Shown: positions 1 to 8,728 of the stretch, in pieces | How positions within the stretch are numbered: the stretch's first letter is position 1 | How the letters are laid out: every line of letters begins with the position of its first letter | Source of the DNA: Castellaniella sp. MT123 | GTDB lineage: Bacteria; Pseudomonadota; Gammaproteobacteria; Burkholderiales; Burkholderiaceae_B | DNA: 64,000 nucleotides | Assembly (NCBI RefSeq): GCF_039614765.1 | Contig: NZ_CP154879.1 | Coordinates: forward strand, 1,364,001-1,428,000 | Reading direction: 5' to 3' | Notes under the pieces: model-generated | Told to the model about the DNA's origin: nothing | Database searches by the model: none | What the model saw: only the letters and a program-made list of their open reading frames with translations | Program-made: the position numbers and the translations under genes

Positions 1-1
1 G

Positions 2-364
2 TCCGAAGGCTTCGTCGAACCCACCATCGTCGACACCCGGCGCGACTCGAAACTGGCCATCGAAGAAATCTTCGGTCCCATCCTGAGCGTGATCACCGTC
101 GACAGCTTCGAGGAAGCCATCGCGGTCGCCAATGACACCGACTATGGATTGGCCGCCTCGATTTTCTCGGCCAACGGCAAACGGGTGATCCGAGGCGCCC
201 GGATGCTGCGCGCCGGCACCGTCACCGTCAACAGCTTCGGCGAGGGCGACATCTCGACGCCATTCGGCGGCTATAAGCAGTCGGGTTTCGGCGGCCGCGA
301 CAACTCCATCCACGCGCACGACCAATACACCCAGCTCAAGACGATCTGGATCGATCTGTCCTGA
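2..364 (+). CDS. Aldehyde dehydrogenase, C-terminal fragment (PuuC-like)
   Basis: The window opens inside this gene; only the last 120 codons are present, reading in frame from base 2 to a TGA at 362-364. The fragment shows the ALDH hallmark EEIFGP followed by the conserved C-terminal FGGYKQSGFGGRD and ends in QLKTIWIDLS, a tail typical of gamma-glutamyl-gamma-aminobutyraldehyde dehydrogenase (PuuC) and related NAD(P)-dependent amine-aldehyde dehydrogenases. The catalytic Cys and Glu lie upstream of the window, so substrate cannot be judged. Polyamine-type ABC importers further along the window are compatible with an amine-aldehyde substrate, but that link is inference. Betaine aldehyde dehydrogenase is an alternative. 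Confidence 0.85.
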   Translation, partial: SEGFVEPTIVDTRRDSKLAIEEIFGPILSVITVDSFEEAIAVANDTDYGLAASIFSANGKRVIRGARMLRAGTVTVNSFGEGDISTPFGGYKQSGFGGRDNSIHAHDQYTQLKTIWIDLS

Positions 365-459
365 CGCTGCGATACGTACCGCAGCCCGTCATCCTTGGCC
401 CTCTGGGAATCGCACCGCCATCCAGGCACTGACCGGGTGGCGGTGCGCCGCGTCTGTTC

Positions 460-473
460 TTGACCCCCATCAA
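460..473. promoter_or_regulatory. FNR/Anr-type box upstream of nrdD
   Basis: TTGACCCCCATCAA matches the FNR/Anr consensus TTGAY-N4-RTCAA in every defined position. Its centre is about 95 bp before the nrdD ATG. If it acts as a class II site at -41.5, transcription would start near base 508, just at the first NrdR box. This fits oxygen-controlled expression of a strictly anaerobic reductase. Confidence 0.75.
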
Positions 474-506
474 GGCTATCAGAAAAAGGCTCTGGATCGC
501 TTGATG

Positions 507-553
507 ACACTATATATTGTGTTTAATATTCACGAATACACAATATATAGAGG
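507..553. promoter_or_regulatory. Two tandem NrdR boxes
   Basis: Box 1 (507-522) is ACACTATATATTGTGT and box 2 (538-553) is ACACAATATATAGAGG; both fit the NrdR consensus acaCwAtATaTwGwgt. Their starts are 31 bp apart, three helical turns, the spacing known for cooperative NrdR repression of ribonucleotide reductase operons. Box 2 runs into the nrdD ribosome-binding site. The inner halves also form a perfect 13-bp inverted repeat (510-522 with 538-550). Confidence 0.88.
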
Positions 554-561
554 AATTCCGG

Positions 562-2346
562 ATGACTTCCATCCAGCCCCAGAGCCCGGCCGAGCGCCCC
601 ATTCCCCACGTGGACGTCATCCGTTCCATCGACGAATACCTGCGCCAGCAGGACTGGCGCGTGAACGCCAACGCCAACCAGGGGTACTCGCTGGGCGGGC
701 TGATCCTGAACACCTCGGGCAAGATGATCGCCAATTACTGGCTCAGTCACGTCTACCCGGAAACCGTCGGCCAGGCTCACCGCCAGGGCGACCTGCACAT
801 CCACGACCTGGACATGCTGTCGGGCTACTGCGCCGGCTGGTCGCTGCGCACGCTGCTCAACGAAGGCCTGAACGGCGTGCCCGGCAAAGTCGAATCCGCC
901 GCGCCGCGCCACATGTCCAGCGCGGTCGGCCAGATCGTCAATTTCCTGGGCACGCTGCAGAACGAATGGGCCGGCGCCCAGGCCTTCAGTTCCTTCGACA
1001 CCTACATGGCGCCCTTTATCCGCAAGGACGCCATGACGTACGACCAGGTGCGCCAGTGCATCCAGGAACTGATCTACAACCTGAACGTCCCCTCCCGCTG
1101 GGGAACGCAGACGCCGTTCACCAACCTGACCTTCGACTGGGTCTGCCCGGAAGACCTGCGCGAGCAGGTGCCCGTGATCGGTGGCGAAGAAATGCCCTTC
1201 GCCTACGGCGATCTGCAGGCCGAGATGGACATGATCAATCAGGCCTACATCGAGGTCATGATGGCGGGCGATGCGCACGGACGGGCTTTCACCTTCCCCA
1301 TCCCGACCTACAACATCACGCCGGACTTCGACTGGCACAGCCCCAACGCCGAACGGCTGTTCGAGATGACGGCGAAATACGGCCTGCCCTACTTCCAGAA
1401 CTTCATCAATTCGGAACTGAAGCCCAACATGATCCGGTCCATGTGCTGCCGCCTGCAGCTGGATCTGCGCGAACTGCTCAAGCGCGGCAACGGCCTGTTC
1501 GGCTCGGCCGAGCAGACCGGATCCCTGGGTGTGGTCACCATCAACTGCGCCCGCCTGGGCTACCTGCACCCGAACGACGAACCCGGTCTGCTCGCCAGGC
1601 TGGACGAACTGCTGGCCCTGGGGCGCGACAGTCTGGAAATCAAACGCCGGGTCATCCAGCAGCACATGGACGACGGCCTGTTCCCCTATACCCGCCGCTA
1701 CCTGGGGACCCTGCGCAACCATTTTTCCACGCTGGGGGTCAACGGCGTCAATGAAATGATCCGCAACTTCACCGGCGACGAACATGATCTGACCACCCCC
1801 TGGGGCCATGCCTTCGCCGTGCGCCTGCTGGACCATGTCCGCGCCCGCATGATCGAATTCCAGGAAGCCACCGGCCACCTATACAACCTGGAAGCCACCC
1901 CGGCCGAAGGCACGACCTATCGCTTCGCCAAGGAAGACCGTGCCCGCTGGCCGGATATCCTGCAGGCGGGCACGCCCGACATGCCCTACTACACCAATTC
2001 GTCGCAGTTGCCGGTGGGATTCACCGACGACCCCTTCGAGGCCCTGGAACGCCAGGATGAGCTGCAACGCAAGTACACCGGCGGTACGGTACTGCATCTG
2101 TATATGACCGAACCGCTGTCGTCGGCCGAGGCCTGCCGCACCCTGGTGCGCCGCACGCTCAGCCGCTTCTCGCTGCCCTACATCACGATCACGCCGACCT
2201 TTTCCATCTGCCCGAAGCACGGCTACCTGCCGGGCCGGCACGACTTCTGCCCGACCTGCGACGATGAACTGCTGGCACGCAAACGGGTCACTGCCTCGAC
2301 AGCCGCCCCGGTCACCGAGGGCATCGCGGCCGCCAGCCCGGCCTGA
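562..2346 (+). CDS. nrdD: Anaerobic ribonucleoside-triphosphate reductase, catalytic body without the glycyl-radical domain
   Basis: Class III ribonucleotide reductase large subunit, which reduces ribonucleotides to deoxyribonucleotides without oxygen. The ATG at 562 follows AGGA and is preferred over an in-frame ATG at 517 that lies inside the NrdR region. The 594-residue protein has the SMCCRLQLD segment with the expected thiyl-radical cysteine, and near the C-terminus a zinc motif, CPKHGY followed by CPTC. Family members normally continue directly into a glycyl-radical domain with the motif RV-x-GYxRP. Here the reading frame stops about 30 residues after the zinc motif and the radical domain is encoded by the next gene (2426-2608). 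Preceded by FNR and NrdR boxes. Confidence 0.93.
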   Translation: MTSIQPQSPAERPIPHVDVIRSIDEYLRQQDWRVNANANQGYSLGGLILNTSGKMIANYWLSHVYPETVGQAHRQGDLHIHDLDMLSGYCAGWSLRTLLNEGLNGVPGKVESAAPRHMSSAVGQIVNFLGTLQNEWAGAQAFSSFDTYMAPFIRKDAMTYDQVRQCIQELIYNLNVPSRWGTQTPFTNLTFDWVCPEDLREQVPVIGGEEMPFAYGDLQAEMDMINQAYIEVMMAGDAHGRAFTFPIPTYNITPDFDWHSPNAERLFEMTAKYGLPYFQNFINSELKPNMIRSMCCRLQLDLRELLKRGNGLFGSAEQTGSLGVVTINCARLGYLHPNDEPGLLARLDELLALGRDSLEIKRRVIQQHMDDGLFPYTRRYLGTLRNHFSTLGVNGVNEMIRNFTGDEHDLTTPWGHAFAVRLLDHVRARMIEFQEATGHLYNLEATPAEGTTYRFAKEDRARWPDILQAGTPDMPYYTNSSQLPVGFTDDPFEALERQDELQRKYTGGTVLHLYMTEPLSSAEACRTLVRRTLSRFSLPYITITPTFSICPKHGYLPGRHDFCPTCDDELLARKRVTASTAAPVTEGIAAASPA

Positions 2347-2371
2347 GCGCCGGCCCACCCTTTTCACCCGT

Positions 2372-2398
2372 CCGGGCCTGCCGGGCCCGGCATTTTTT
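2372..2398 (+). terminator. Stem-loop with T-run between nrdD body and radical-domain gene
   Basis: CCGGGCC (2372-2378) pairs perfectly with GGCCCGG (2384-2390) around a 5-nt loop and is followed by CA and six T (2393-2398). It looks like an intrinsic terminator, yet it sits 27 bp before the start of the radical-domain gene that nrdD should need. It may be a partial terminator or a processing/stability element setting subunit ratio. Confidence 0.6.
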
Positions 2399-2425
2399 CA
2401 CTCACCATCCTTTCAGGAGCACATC

Positions 2426-2608
2426 ATGACCCACACCCCCATCACACTGAACGACGCCGAACGCCAGCCCTGCGAGATCTGGACCCGCGTCATGGGCTAC
2501 CACCGGCCCATGTCGTCCTTCAATATCGGCAAGAAGGGCGAATTTCACGAGCGCCGCTTCTTCGTCGAACGGCGCACGGGGCAAGCCCCGGCTCGACACG
2601 CCGCATAA
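2426..2608 (+). CDS. Stand-alone glycyl-radical domain of anaerobic ribonucleotide reductase
   Basis: Sixty residues, starting at an ATG 7 nt after an AGGAG ribosome-binding site. The segment WTRVMGYHRP contains the glycyl-radical motif that in one-piece NrdD proteins lies at the extreme C-terminus, and the following FNIGKKGEFHERRFF matches the family end. Gly24 of this peptide is the expected radical site that NrdG would activate. The product probably docks into the NrdD body as a separate radical subunit, much as the small protein YfiD (GrcA) replaces a damaged radical domain in pyruvate formate-lyase. The gene is too well formed (own start, own RBS, 79-bp spacer) to be a frameshift artefact. 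Confidence 0.88.
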   Translation: MTHTPITLNDAERQPCEIWTRVMGYHRPMSSFNIGKKGEFHERRFFVERRTGQAPARHAA

Positions 2609-2636
2609 GCACAGAGCACTGGTCATTCCACCGCGG

Positions 2637-2654
2637 ACGCCGTCGCGACGGCGT
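2637..2654. repeat. 18-bp perfect palindrome before nrdG
   Basis: ACGCCGTCGCGACGGCGT is a perfect 9+9 inverted repeat in the 93-bp gap between the radical-domain gene and nrdG. It could be an operator or an RNA hairpin. Function unknown. Confidence 0.5.
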
Positions 2655-2701
2655 TCCAGGCCGGGACGAGGCCGGTGCGTAGAACACTCCCCCCAAGCAA
2701 A

Positions 2702-3415
2702 ATGCCAACCACCACACGCATCAAGATCGGCGGCCTGGTGCCCTTCACCGCCACCGACTATCCCGGCCTGCTGGCCGCCGTCATCTTCGTCCAGGGCTGC
2801 CCCTGGCGCTGCGGCTATTGCCACAACCCGCACTTGCAGCCCCGCACCGCCGACAGCCCGCTCGACTGGAATGGCGTCCTGGCCTTCCTGCGGCGCCGGG
2901 TCGGCCTGATCGACGGTGTCGTCTTCAGCGGCGGCGAGCCCACTATGGATCCCGGCCTGGGCGCCGCGATCGACCAGGTCAGGGCCCTGGGTTACCGCAT
3001 TGGCCTGCACACGGGCGGGACCCACCCGCGCCGGCTCGCACAGGTGTTGCCCGCTGTGGACTGGGTGGGTCTGGACATCAAAGCCAGCTTTGAGGACTAC
3101 GAACGGATCACTGGGGTGACCCGCAGCGGCGAACCCGCGCGCGACAGTTTGCGGGCCGTGCTGGACAGCGGAGTGGATTTCGAATGCCGCACAACGGCGC
3201 ACCCCGATCTGATCAGCCAGGACGGCTTGCTGGCGCTGGGCCAGACACTGGCGCAATACGGGGTGCGCCGCTACGCAGTGCAGGTATTCCGGCCCCAAGG
3301 CTGCGCCGACGAGGCTCTGAACGCACATGGCCAGTCCTTGCGGGACTGGCCATGTGCGGCGGTCAGCGACGCACTGGCGGCGCTGTTTCCGTCATTCGAG
3401 CTGCGGCGCGGGTAG
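2702..3415 (+). CDS. nrdG: Anaerobic ribonucleotide reductase activating enzyme, radical SAM
   Basis: Radical S-adenosylmethionine enzyme that installs the glycyl radical on NrdD. It carries the CxxxCxxC cluster motif as CPWRCGYC near residue 33, then FSGGEP (SAM binding). At 237 residues it belongs to the longer NrdG2-type activases rather than the roughly 154-residue E. coli NrdG. The ATG at 2702 begins the conserved part but has no clear ribosome-binding site; a GTG at 2675 with GACGAGG upstream is a plausible alternative that adds nine residues. It follows the two nrdD pieces and completes the class III system. Confidence 0.9.
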   Translation: MPTTTRIKIGGLVPFTATDYPGLLAAVIFVQGCPWRCGYCHNPHLQPRTADSPLDWNGVLAFLRRRVGLIDGVVFSGGEPTMDPGLGAAIDQVRALGYRIGLHTGGTHPRRLAQVLPAVDWVGLDIKASFEDYERITGVTRSGEPARDSLRAVLDSGVDFECRTTAHPDLISQDGLLALGQTLAQYGVRRYAVQVFRPQGCADEALNAHGQSLRDWPCAAVSDALAALFPSFELRRG

Positions 3416-3465
3416 GCGCCGCGATCGCCCCCGCAGGCGGCCCGTGCCGCCACGCGGATCGGCGG

Positions 3466-4059
3466 TCAGCTCTCCATCGCATCGAGCAGCATGCGCACGG
3501 CGTAATCGGCGAAGCTGCGCCGCACGATCAGTTCCCAGGCATCGCCATCTTCCCCCAGCGGGTACAGCAGTACGCTGGTCTTGAAGAAATGCGACTGGGC
3601 ACACCGGCCGAACGGCAAGGCACGGGGGTGCAGATCCAGCGGACAGCCCGCGTTCAGCACATTGCGTACCCCCGGTCCATGCAGCTGGACGACGGAATAG
3701 CCACTGCTCTGGTCCGTGACCGCGAACCAATGGCCCGCCAGCGCGTGTTCGGCCCGGGATGCCAGATCGTCCCCGCTGCCGGCCCCGGTGCGCACCAGCC
3801 ACTCGTCGGGTGCCAGCCACAAGACCGTGATATCGCCATGACGGGTCACCGTATTGGGCACCAGGGGCAGTTCCAGCCCCAGACACGCCTGGACGGCCCC
3901 CAGGGCGGCGGGATCGGATGGGTCCACACGCAGATTGGCCAGGCTGACCAGAGGCTGCTCGCTCAAGGACACCCGATCAGGGGCGCCATGCAACAGGGGC
4001 AGGCCAAAGTCCACATGCAGTCCCGTCAGCGGGCTCTGCTGTTTGTTTTCAGTCAACAT
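3466..4059 (-). CDS. soxG: Sarcosine oxidase gamma subunit
   Basis: Last gene of a soxB-soxD-soxA-soxG operon on the minus strand. The start MLTENKQQSPL at 4059 overlaps the 3' end of soxA by 11 bp, indicating translational coupling; a longer in-frame extension upstream would lie entirely inside soxA and is rejected. The 197-residue product matches the small gamma subunit of heterotetrameric sarcosine oxidase, with an ITVLWLAPDEWLV segment related to the folate-binding aminomethyltransferase fold. The enzyme oxidatively demethylates sarcosine to glycine, passing the methyl carbon to tetrahydrofolate. Confidence 0.93.
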   Translation of the reverse strand: MLTENKQQSPLTGLHVDFGLPLLHGAPDRVSLSEQPLVSLANLRVDPSDPAALGAVQACLGLELPLVPNTVTRHGDITVLWLAPDEWLVRTGAGSGDDLASRAEHALAGHWFAVTDQSSGYSVVQLHGPGVRNVLNAGCPLDLHPRALPFGRCAQSHFFKTSVLLYPLGEDGDAWELIVRRSFADYAVRMLLDAMES

Positions 4060-7048
4060 TTTGACGGGCTCCTTCGGGATCGTAGAACACCGGACTGCAG
4101 ACGCGTGCCGGCATGAATCGGCCATCGGCCGTGGCCACCGTGACTTCATGGCCCATCTGTGCTTGGCCGTCCTTGAGCATGGCAAGCGCAATCGACCGTC
4201 CCAGGATCGGGCTCATGTAGCTGGAGGTCACATGGCCGAACATCGGGGCGATGGTCGCCTGGGTCGGGCCCTGCAGGATCTGGCCGCCTTCAGGCAGCAC
4301 GCAGGCGGGGTCCTTGGCCAGCAGGCCGACAAACTGCTTGCGCCCGGGACCACTGGTATGACTGCGCGACAGCGAACGCTTACCCAGGCAATCCTTGGTC
4401 TTGGCCAGCATGCCGCCCATGCCCAGATCCATCGGGGTGACCGACCCGTCCGTATCCTGGCCGACGATGATGTAACCCTTTTCACCGCGCAGCACGTGCA
4501 TGGTCTCGGTGCCGTAGGGCGTGATGCCGTAGGGCTGGCCAGCTTTCATCAACCGCTCGACGATATGGCGGCCCATGTTGGCCGGCATATAGATTTCGTA
4601 GGACAGCTCGCCGGAAAAGCTCACCCGCAGGACGCGCGCGAACACCCCATCGATGGTGCCTTCCTGGAAACTCATGAAAGGAAAGGCTTCATTGCTGAAA
4701 TCGATGTCCTTGCAGACGGCGGTCAGGACCTTGCGCGCGTGGGGGCCCGCAACGGTCGCCACCGCATACTGGTCGGTCACCGACGTCAGATAGACCCGCA
4801 GATCCGGCCATTCGGTCTGCAGCCAGCGCTCCATCCAGCTCATGATGCGGGCGGCGCCACTGGTGGTGGTGGTCAGCAGAAAATGGTCCTCGGCCAGGCG
4901 AATGCTCACGCCGTCGTCCATGACCATGCCGTTTTCATCCAGCAGCAAGCCATAACGGCAGCGCCCAGGCTGCAGCTTGGTCCAGGAATTGATGTACAGG
5001 CGATTGAGGAACTCGACCGCATCCGGGCCGCGCACATCGATCTTGCCCAGGGTGCTGTAATCCAGGATGCCGACGCTGTTGCGCACGGCCAGGCATTCGC
5101 GCCGCACCGCCGCGTGCATGTCCTCGCCCGGTTTCGGATAGTAGTGGGCGCGCTTCCAGTTGCCCACATCCTCGAAGATGGCGCCTTGTTCCAGATTCCA
5201 GTCGTGCAGGCAGGTGCGGCGGATCGGATCGAACCAGTCGCCCAGTTCCCGCCCCGCCATGGCGCCGAAGCTGACCGGCGTGTAGTTGGGACGGAATGTC
5301 GTGGTCCCGGTTGCCGGAATGCTTTGCTTCAAGGCTTCAGCCAGCACCCCCATGCCGTTGATGTTGCCCAGCTTGCCCTGATCGGTGCCAAAACCCATGG
5401 CGGTATAGCGCTTGACGTGCTCGACCGAGTGGTAGCCCTCGCTGACCGCCAGCAGGATGTCGGAGACGGAGACATCGTTCTGGTAATCGATGAACTGCTT
5501 CGAACCCCGCGTGGCATCCTTGCCTTTGCCAACCGACCACAGCGGCAGCAGCGGCGTGACCTCGACGGAATGGGTGGACCAGTCGGGAAGATCGGCCGGA
5601 CGCGTCGGCGCGGCGCCCTGCACCGCCCGCAGGCCGGCTTGCACGCCACCCACCAGGGCGGCTTGCAAGCTGAAGTCGCCGTTGGCGGCACCCGCGCTGC
5701 TTTGCGGCTGAGCCGCCGCATCCGGCACGAAGCAGGCCCGTTCCTCGCACCAGCGCGGTTTGCCACGCGACTGGGCGTACAGGTGGATCACAGGATTCCA
5801 GCCGCCGGACATGACCAGCAGATCGCAGGCCAACGCATCGATGCCGTCGCGCAAGCTGGCGCCGTGGCCCCGCAGGCGCACACCGGTCACATGCTTGCCG
5901 CCGCGTGCCTCGGCCACCACCGTCTGATGGATGACCCGGACCCCCAGGCGCTCGGCCTCTGTCGGCAGGGTCCCGTGGCTGAGCACGCGCGGATCGACGA
6001 CGGTGACATCGGCGCCATGGCGCTTCAGGTCGATCGCTGTCTGGTAGGCACTGTCGTTGTTGGTGAACACGACCGCGCGGCGGCCGGGCAACACACCATA
6101 GCGGTGGATATAAGCGGAGACGGCACCCGCCAGCATCACGCCCGGAATATCGTTGTTGCCGAATACCAGCGGCCGTTCATGGGCGCCAGTCGCCAGCACC
6201 ACGTGCCGCGCGCGGATCTTCCAGATGCGTTCGCGCACGCCGCTTCGCTGCATGATCGGCAGATGGTCGTGCAGCCGCTCGCAGGCGGTAACCAGATTGT
6301 GATCCTGGTAGCCAAAGGCGGTAGTGCGCTGCAGCACCTGTGTTTCCGGCTGGGCGGCCAATTCCGCCATGCGTTCGGCGACCCAATCCAGCGCGGGTTT
6401 GTCGTCGATGACTTCCTGGGCGCGCAACAGGCTGCCCCCCGCCTCGCCACCATCGTCCACCAGAATGACCCGGGCACCGGTGCGGCCTGCCGCGCAGGCA
6501 GCCGCCAGCCCCGCCGGCCCCGCCCCCACCACCAGCACATCGCAGTGCGCATAGCGTTTCTCGTAGCGATCGGGATCCTGGGTGTCGGGCACCGAGCCCA
6601 GACCCGCGGCGTCACGGATCCGTTCCTCGTATTTGCCCCACCAGCTGCGCGGCCACATGAAGGTCTTGTAATAGAACCCCGCCGGGATGAAGCGCGCAAA
6701 GCGCTGCATGATCGCCATGCGGTCATGCTCGATGTCCGGCTTGGCATTGACGCTGGTCGCGCGCAAGCCTTCATAGAGTTCGACCTCGGTCGCACGCGCG
6801 TTGGGCACCGTATACGCGCCGCTTTCCAGCTGCACCAGCGCATTGGGCTCTTCGACCCCGGCGGTCATGATGCCGCGCGGGCGGTGGTACTTGAAACTGC
6901 GCGCCACGAAATGCACGCCATTGGCCAGCAGGGCCGACGCCAGCGTGTCTCCTTGCAGGCCGGTATAGGCCTTGCCATTGAACGTGAAGTGCACGGGCGC
7001 GCCGCGCCGTACACGCCCGCCCTGGGGCAAACGACTATCCTGATTCAT
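4049..7048 (-). CDS. soxA: Sarcosine oxidase alpha subunit
   Basis: 999 residues, the normal length for the alpha subunit. Domains in order: an N-terminal ferredoxin-like domain (PVHFTFNGKAYTG, about residues 18-100), a dinucleotide-binding oxidoreductase domain with VVGAGPAGLAAACAAG near residue 172, and a C-terminal aminomethyltransferase-like (GCV_T) domain that binds tetrahydrofolate and captures the C1 unit as 5,10-methylene-THF. The start overlaps soxD by 4 bp (7045-7048) and the end overlaps soxG. The antisense strand carries a 1075-codon open frame that is a shadow of this GC-rich gene. Confidence 0.96.
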   Translation of the reverse strand: MNQDSRLPQGGRVRRGAPVHFTFNGKAYTGLQGDTLASALLANGVHFVARSFKYHRPRGIMTAGVEEPNALVQLESGAYTVPNARATEVELYEGLRATSVNAKPDIEHDRMAIMQRFARFIPAGFYYKTFMWPRSWWGKYEERIRDAAGLGSVPDTQDPDRYEKRYAHCDVLVVGAGPAGLAAACAAGRTGARVILVDDGGEAGGSLLRAQEVIDDKPALDWVAERMAELAAQPETQVLQRTTAFGYQDHNLVTACERLHDHLPIMQRSGVRERIWKIRARHVVLATGAHERPLVFGNNDIPGVMLAGAVSAYIHRYGVLPGRRAVVFTNNDSAYQTAIDLKRHGADVTVVDPRVLSHGTLPTEAERLGVRVIHQTVVAEARGGKHVTGVRLRGHGASLRDGIDALACDLLVMSGGWNPVIHLYAQSRGKPRWCEERACFVPDAAAQPQSSAGAANGDFSLQAALVGGVQAGLRAVQGAAPTRPADLPDWSTHSVEVTPLLPLWSVGKGKDATRGSKQFIDYQNDVSVSDILLAVSEGYHSVEHVKRYTAMGFGTDQGKLGNINGMGVLAEALKQSIPATGTTTFRPNYTPVSFGAMAGRELGDWFDPIRRTCLHDWNLEQGAIFEDVGNWKRAHYYPKPGEDMHAAVRRECLAVRNSVGILDYSTLGKIDVRGPDAVEFLNRLYINSWTKLQPGRCRYGLLLDENGMVMDDGVSIRLAEDHFLLTTTTSGAARIMSWMERWLQTEWPDLRVYLTSVTDQYAVATVAGPHARKVLTAVCKDIDFSNEAFPFMSFQEGTIDGVFARVLRVSFSGELSYEIYMPANMGRHIVERLMKAGQPYGITPYGTETMHVLRGEKGYIIVGQDTDGSVTPMDLGMGGMLAKTKDCLGKRSLSRSHTSGPGRKQFVGLLAKDPACVLPEGGQILQGPTQATIAPMFGHVTSSYMSPILGRSIALAMLKDGQAQMGHEVTVATADGRFMPARVCSPVFYDPEGARQNVD

Positions 7049-7344
7049 ACGGCCTCCCGGATCGGTTCGGCGGTTTCGTGACTCTGACCATCGAAGGTCT
7101 CGTAGCCCTGGATGTCATAGGTCCGCGTATCGCGTTCAGCCATGAACCAGCGGCGGCAACCCTGGGCATGAACCCACTGCTCGCGAAACAGCCCGAACGT
7201 ATTGCGGCGCATGAACACGTAATCACCCCATTCGCGATCATCCATCGAGGCGTTGTCCACGGGACGCACGATCCCGGCTTCCCCGCCATAGCTGAATTCG
7301 CTTTCGGCGCGATCCCCGCACCACGGGCATTTGATCTGCAACAT
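7045..7344 (-). CDS. soxD: Sarcosine oxidase delta subunit
   Basis: Ninety-nine residues starting MLQIKCPWCG. The CPWCG motif and the downstream HAQGC supply the Cys3His zinc site of the SoxD family. It lies 10 bp downstream of soxB and overlaps soxA by 4 bp, the canonical soxBDAG order. The delta subunit is structural and stabilises the heterotetramer. Confidence 0.95.
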   Translation of the reverse strand: MLQIKCPWCGDRAESEFSYGGEAGIVRPVDNASMDDREWGDYVFMRRNTFGLFREQWVHAQGCRRWFMAERDTRTYDIQGYETFDGQSHETAEPIREAV

Positions 7345-7354
7345 GATGTCTCCT

Positions 7355-8602
7355 TCAGTGGGCCACGGCGGCTGCGCCGTGCTCGTCGATCAGATGGCCG
7401 CTATAGAAGCGGTCGACGGAGAAGGCCTTGTTCAGTGGATGCGGCTCGTCGTGCGCAACCGTGTGCGCAAAGACCCAGCCCGAGCCCGGCGTGGCCTTGA
7501 ACCCCCCGGTTCCCCACCCGCAATTGAAATACAGCCCCTTGATCCCGGTCTTGGTGATGATCGGGCACGCATCAGGCGACACGTCCACGATGCCCCCCCA
7601 TTGACGGTTCATGCGCACGCGGCTCAGGGACGGGAACATCTCGACGATGGCCTGCAGCGTGTGTTCGATGCTCTGGAAGCTGCCACGCTGGCCGTAACCC
7701 AGGTACTGGTCGATGCCGGCGCCGATCACCAGGTCGCCCTTGTCGGACTGGCTGATGTAGGCGTGCACGGCATTGGACATGATGACGGTATGGACGCAGG
7801 GCTTGACCGGCTCGGAAACCAGCGCCTGCAAAGGATGGCTCTCGATGGGCAGACGCACGCCGGCCATCTCGGCCAGCACGCTGGAATGCCCCGCCACCAC
7901 GACGGCGACTTTCTTGGCCTTGATGAAGCCTTTGCCCGTCTCCACGCCTTCGACCACGCCGTCTTTCTTCCGGATATTGAGGACCGGACAATTCTGGATG
8001 ATATGCACCCCAAGCCGGTCCGCCGCGCGGGCAAAGCCCCAAGCCACGGCATCGTGGCGGGCCACGCCGCCGCGCCGCTGGAACGAACCGCCCAGCACGG
8101 GATAGCGGCTGTTCAGATTGATGTTGGGCACGATCTCCTGGACCTGCGCCGGCGTCAGCCATTCACCATCGACCCCGTTGTAGCGGTTGGCATTGATGCG
8201 CCGCTGGGTGTCGCGCACTTCCTGCAGATTGTGAGCCAGGTTCATGACGCCGCGCTGGCTGAACATGACGTTGTAGTTCAGGTCCTGCGACAGGCCTTCC
8301 CAAAGCTGCATCGCCTTTTCATAAAGCTGGGCCGATTCATCCCAGAGATAGTTCGAGCGGACGATGGTGGTGTTGCGCGCGGTGTTCCCACCGCCCAGCC
8401 AGCCTTTTTCCAGCACGGCCACATTGTGGATGCCATGCACTTTGGCCAGATAGTAGGCGGTGGCCAGGCCGTGTCCGCCCGCGCCGATCACGACGACATC
8501 GTATTCCCGCTTGGGTTCGGGGCTATGCCACGCCCTTCCCCAGTTTTCATTGTGGCTCAGCCCGTTGCGAATCAGGCTGAAGATCGAGTAGCGATTACTC
8601 AT
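7355..8602 (-). CDS. soxB: Sarcosine oxidase beta subunit, FAD/FMN
   Basis: 415 residues from ATG at 8602, which has GGAG upstream; an in-frame ATG nine codons earlier lacks context. The Rossmann motif [19 protein letters not shown] lies at about residues 36-54. This subunit oxidises sarcosine with non-covalent FAD and covalent FMN and delivers product to the alpha subunit. It is the first gene of the sox operon; the 126-bp upstream region holds a 7-bp inverted repeat and the upstream neighbour is an AraC-type regulator in the same orientation. Confidence 0.95.
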   Translation of the reverse strand: MSNRYSIFSLIRNGLSHNENWGRAWHSPEPKREYDVVVIGAGGHGLATAYYLAKVHGIHNVAVLEKGWLGGGNTARNTTIVRSNYLWDESAQLYEKAMQLWEGLSQDLNYNVMFSQRGVMNLAHNLQEVRDTQRRINANRYNGVDGEWLTPAQVQEIVPNINLNSRYPVLGGSFQRRGGVARHDAVAWGFARAADRLGVHIIQNCPVLNIRKKDGVVEGVETGKGFIKAKKVAVVVAGHSSVLAEMAGVRLPIESHPLQALVSEPVKPCVHTVIMSNAVHAYISQSDKGDLVIGAGIDQYLGYGQRGSFQSIEHTLQAIVEMFPSLSRVRMNRQWGGIVDVSPDACPIITKTGIKGLYFNCGWGTGGFKATPGSGWVFAHTVAHDEPHPLNKAFSVDRFYSGHLIDEHGAAAVAH

Positions 8603-8626
8603 GGTCTCCTCGCTTGTATGATGGCG

Positions 8627-8650
8627 CACCCATGTTTGGCGTCATGGGTG
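8627..8650. promoter_or_regulatory. Inverted repeat in the sox operon promoter region
   Basis: CACCCAT (8627-8633) and ATGGGTG (8644-8650) form a perfect 7-bp inverted repeat with 10 bp between, 25-48 bp upstream of the soxB start. It is a candidate operator or 5'-UTR hairpin for the sarcosine oxidase operon. Confidence 0.4.
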
Positions 8651-8728
8651 TAGTACATCAAATGCGGGCTCGACTCGATAGAATTATTTCGCCGTACTCA
8701 TGGAAGATTCCGGCTAGGAATCCCCAGC

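Noticed and set aside
523-1878. A 451-codon minus-strand frame opposite nrdD
   Set aside because: Compositionally biased shadow of nrdD, with no plausible start context.
2346-2426. A sequencing frameshift splitting nrdD
   Set aside because: The gap has a stop codon, a hairpin with a T-run, an AGGAG site and a well-placed ATG; the body also ends in a non-conserved tail, not in the middle of a conserved block.
3854-7081. A 1075-codon open frame on the + strand opposite soxA
   Set aside because: Its codons mirror the GC-rich third positions of soxA; the product is low-complexity Ala/Arg/Gly/His-rich with no recognisable domain, while soxA on the other strand is a complete conserved protein.
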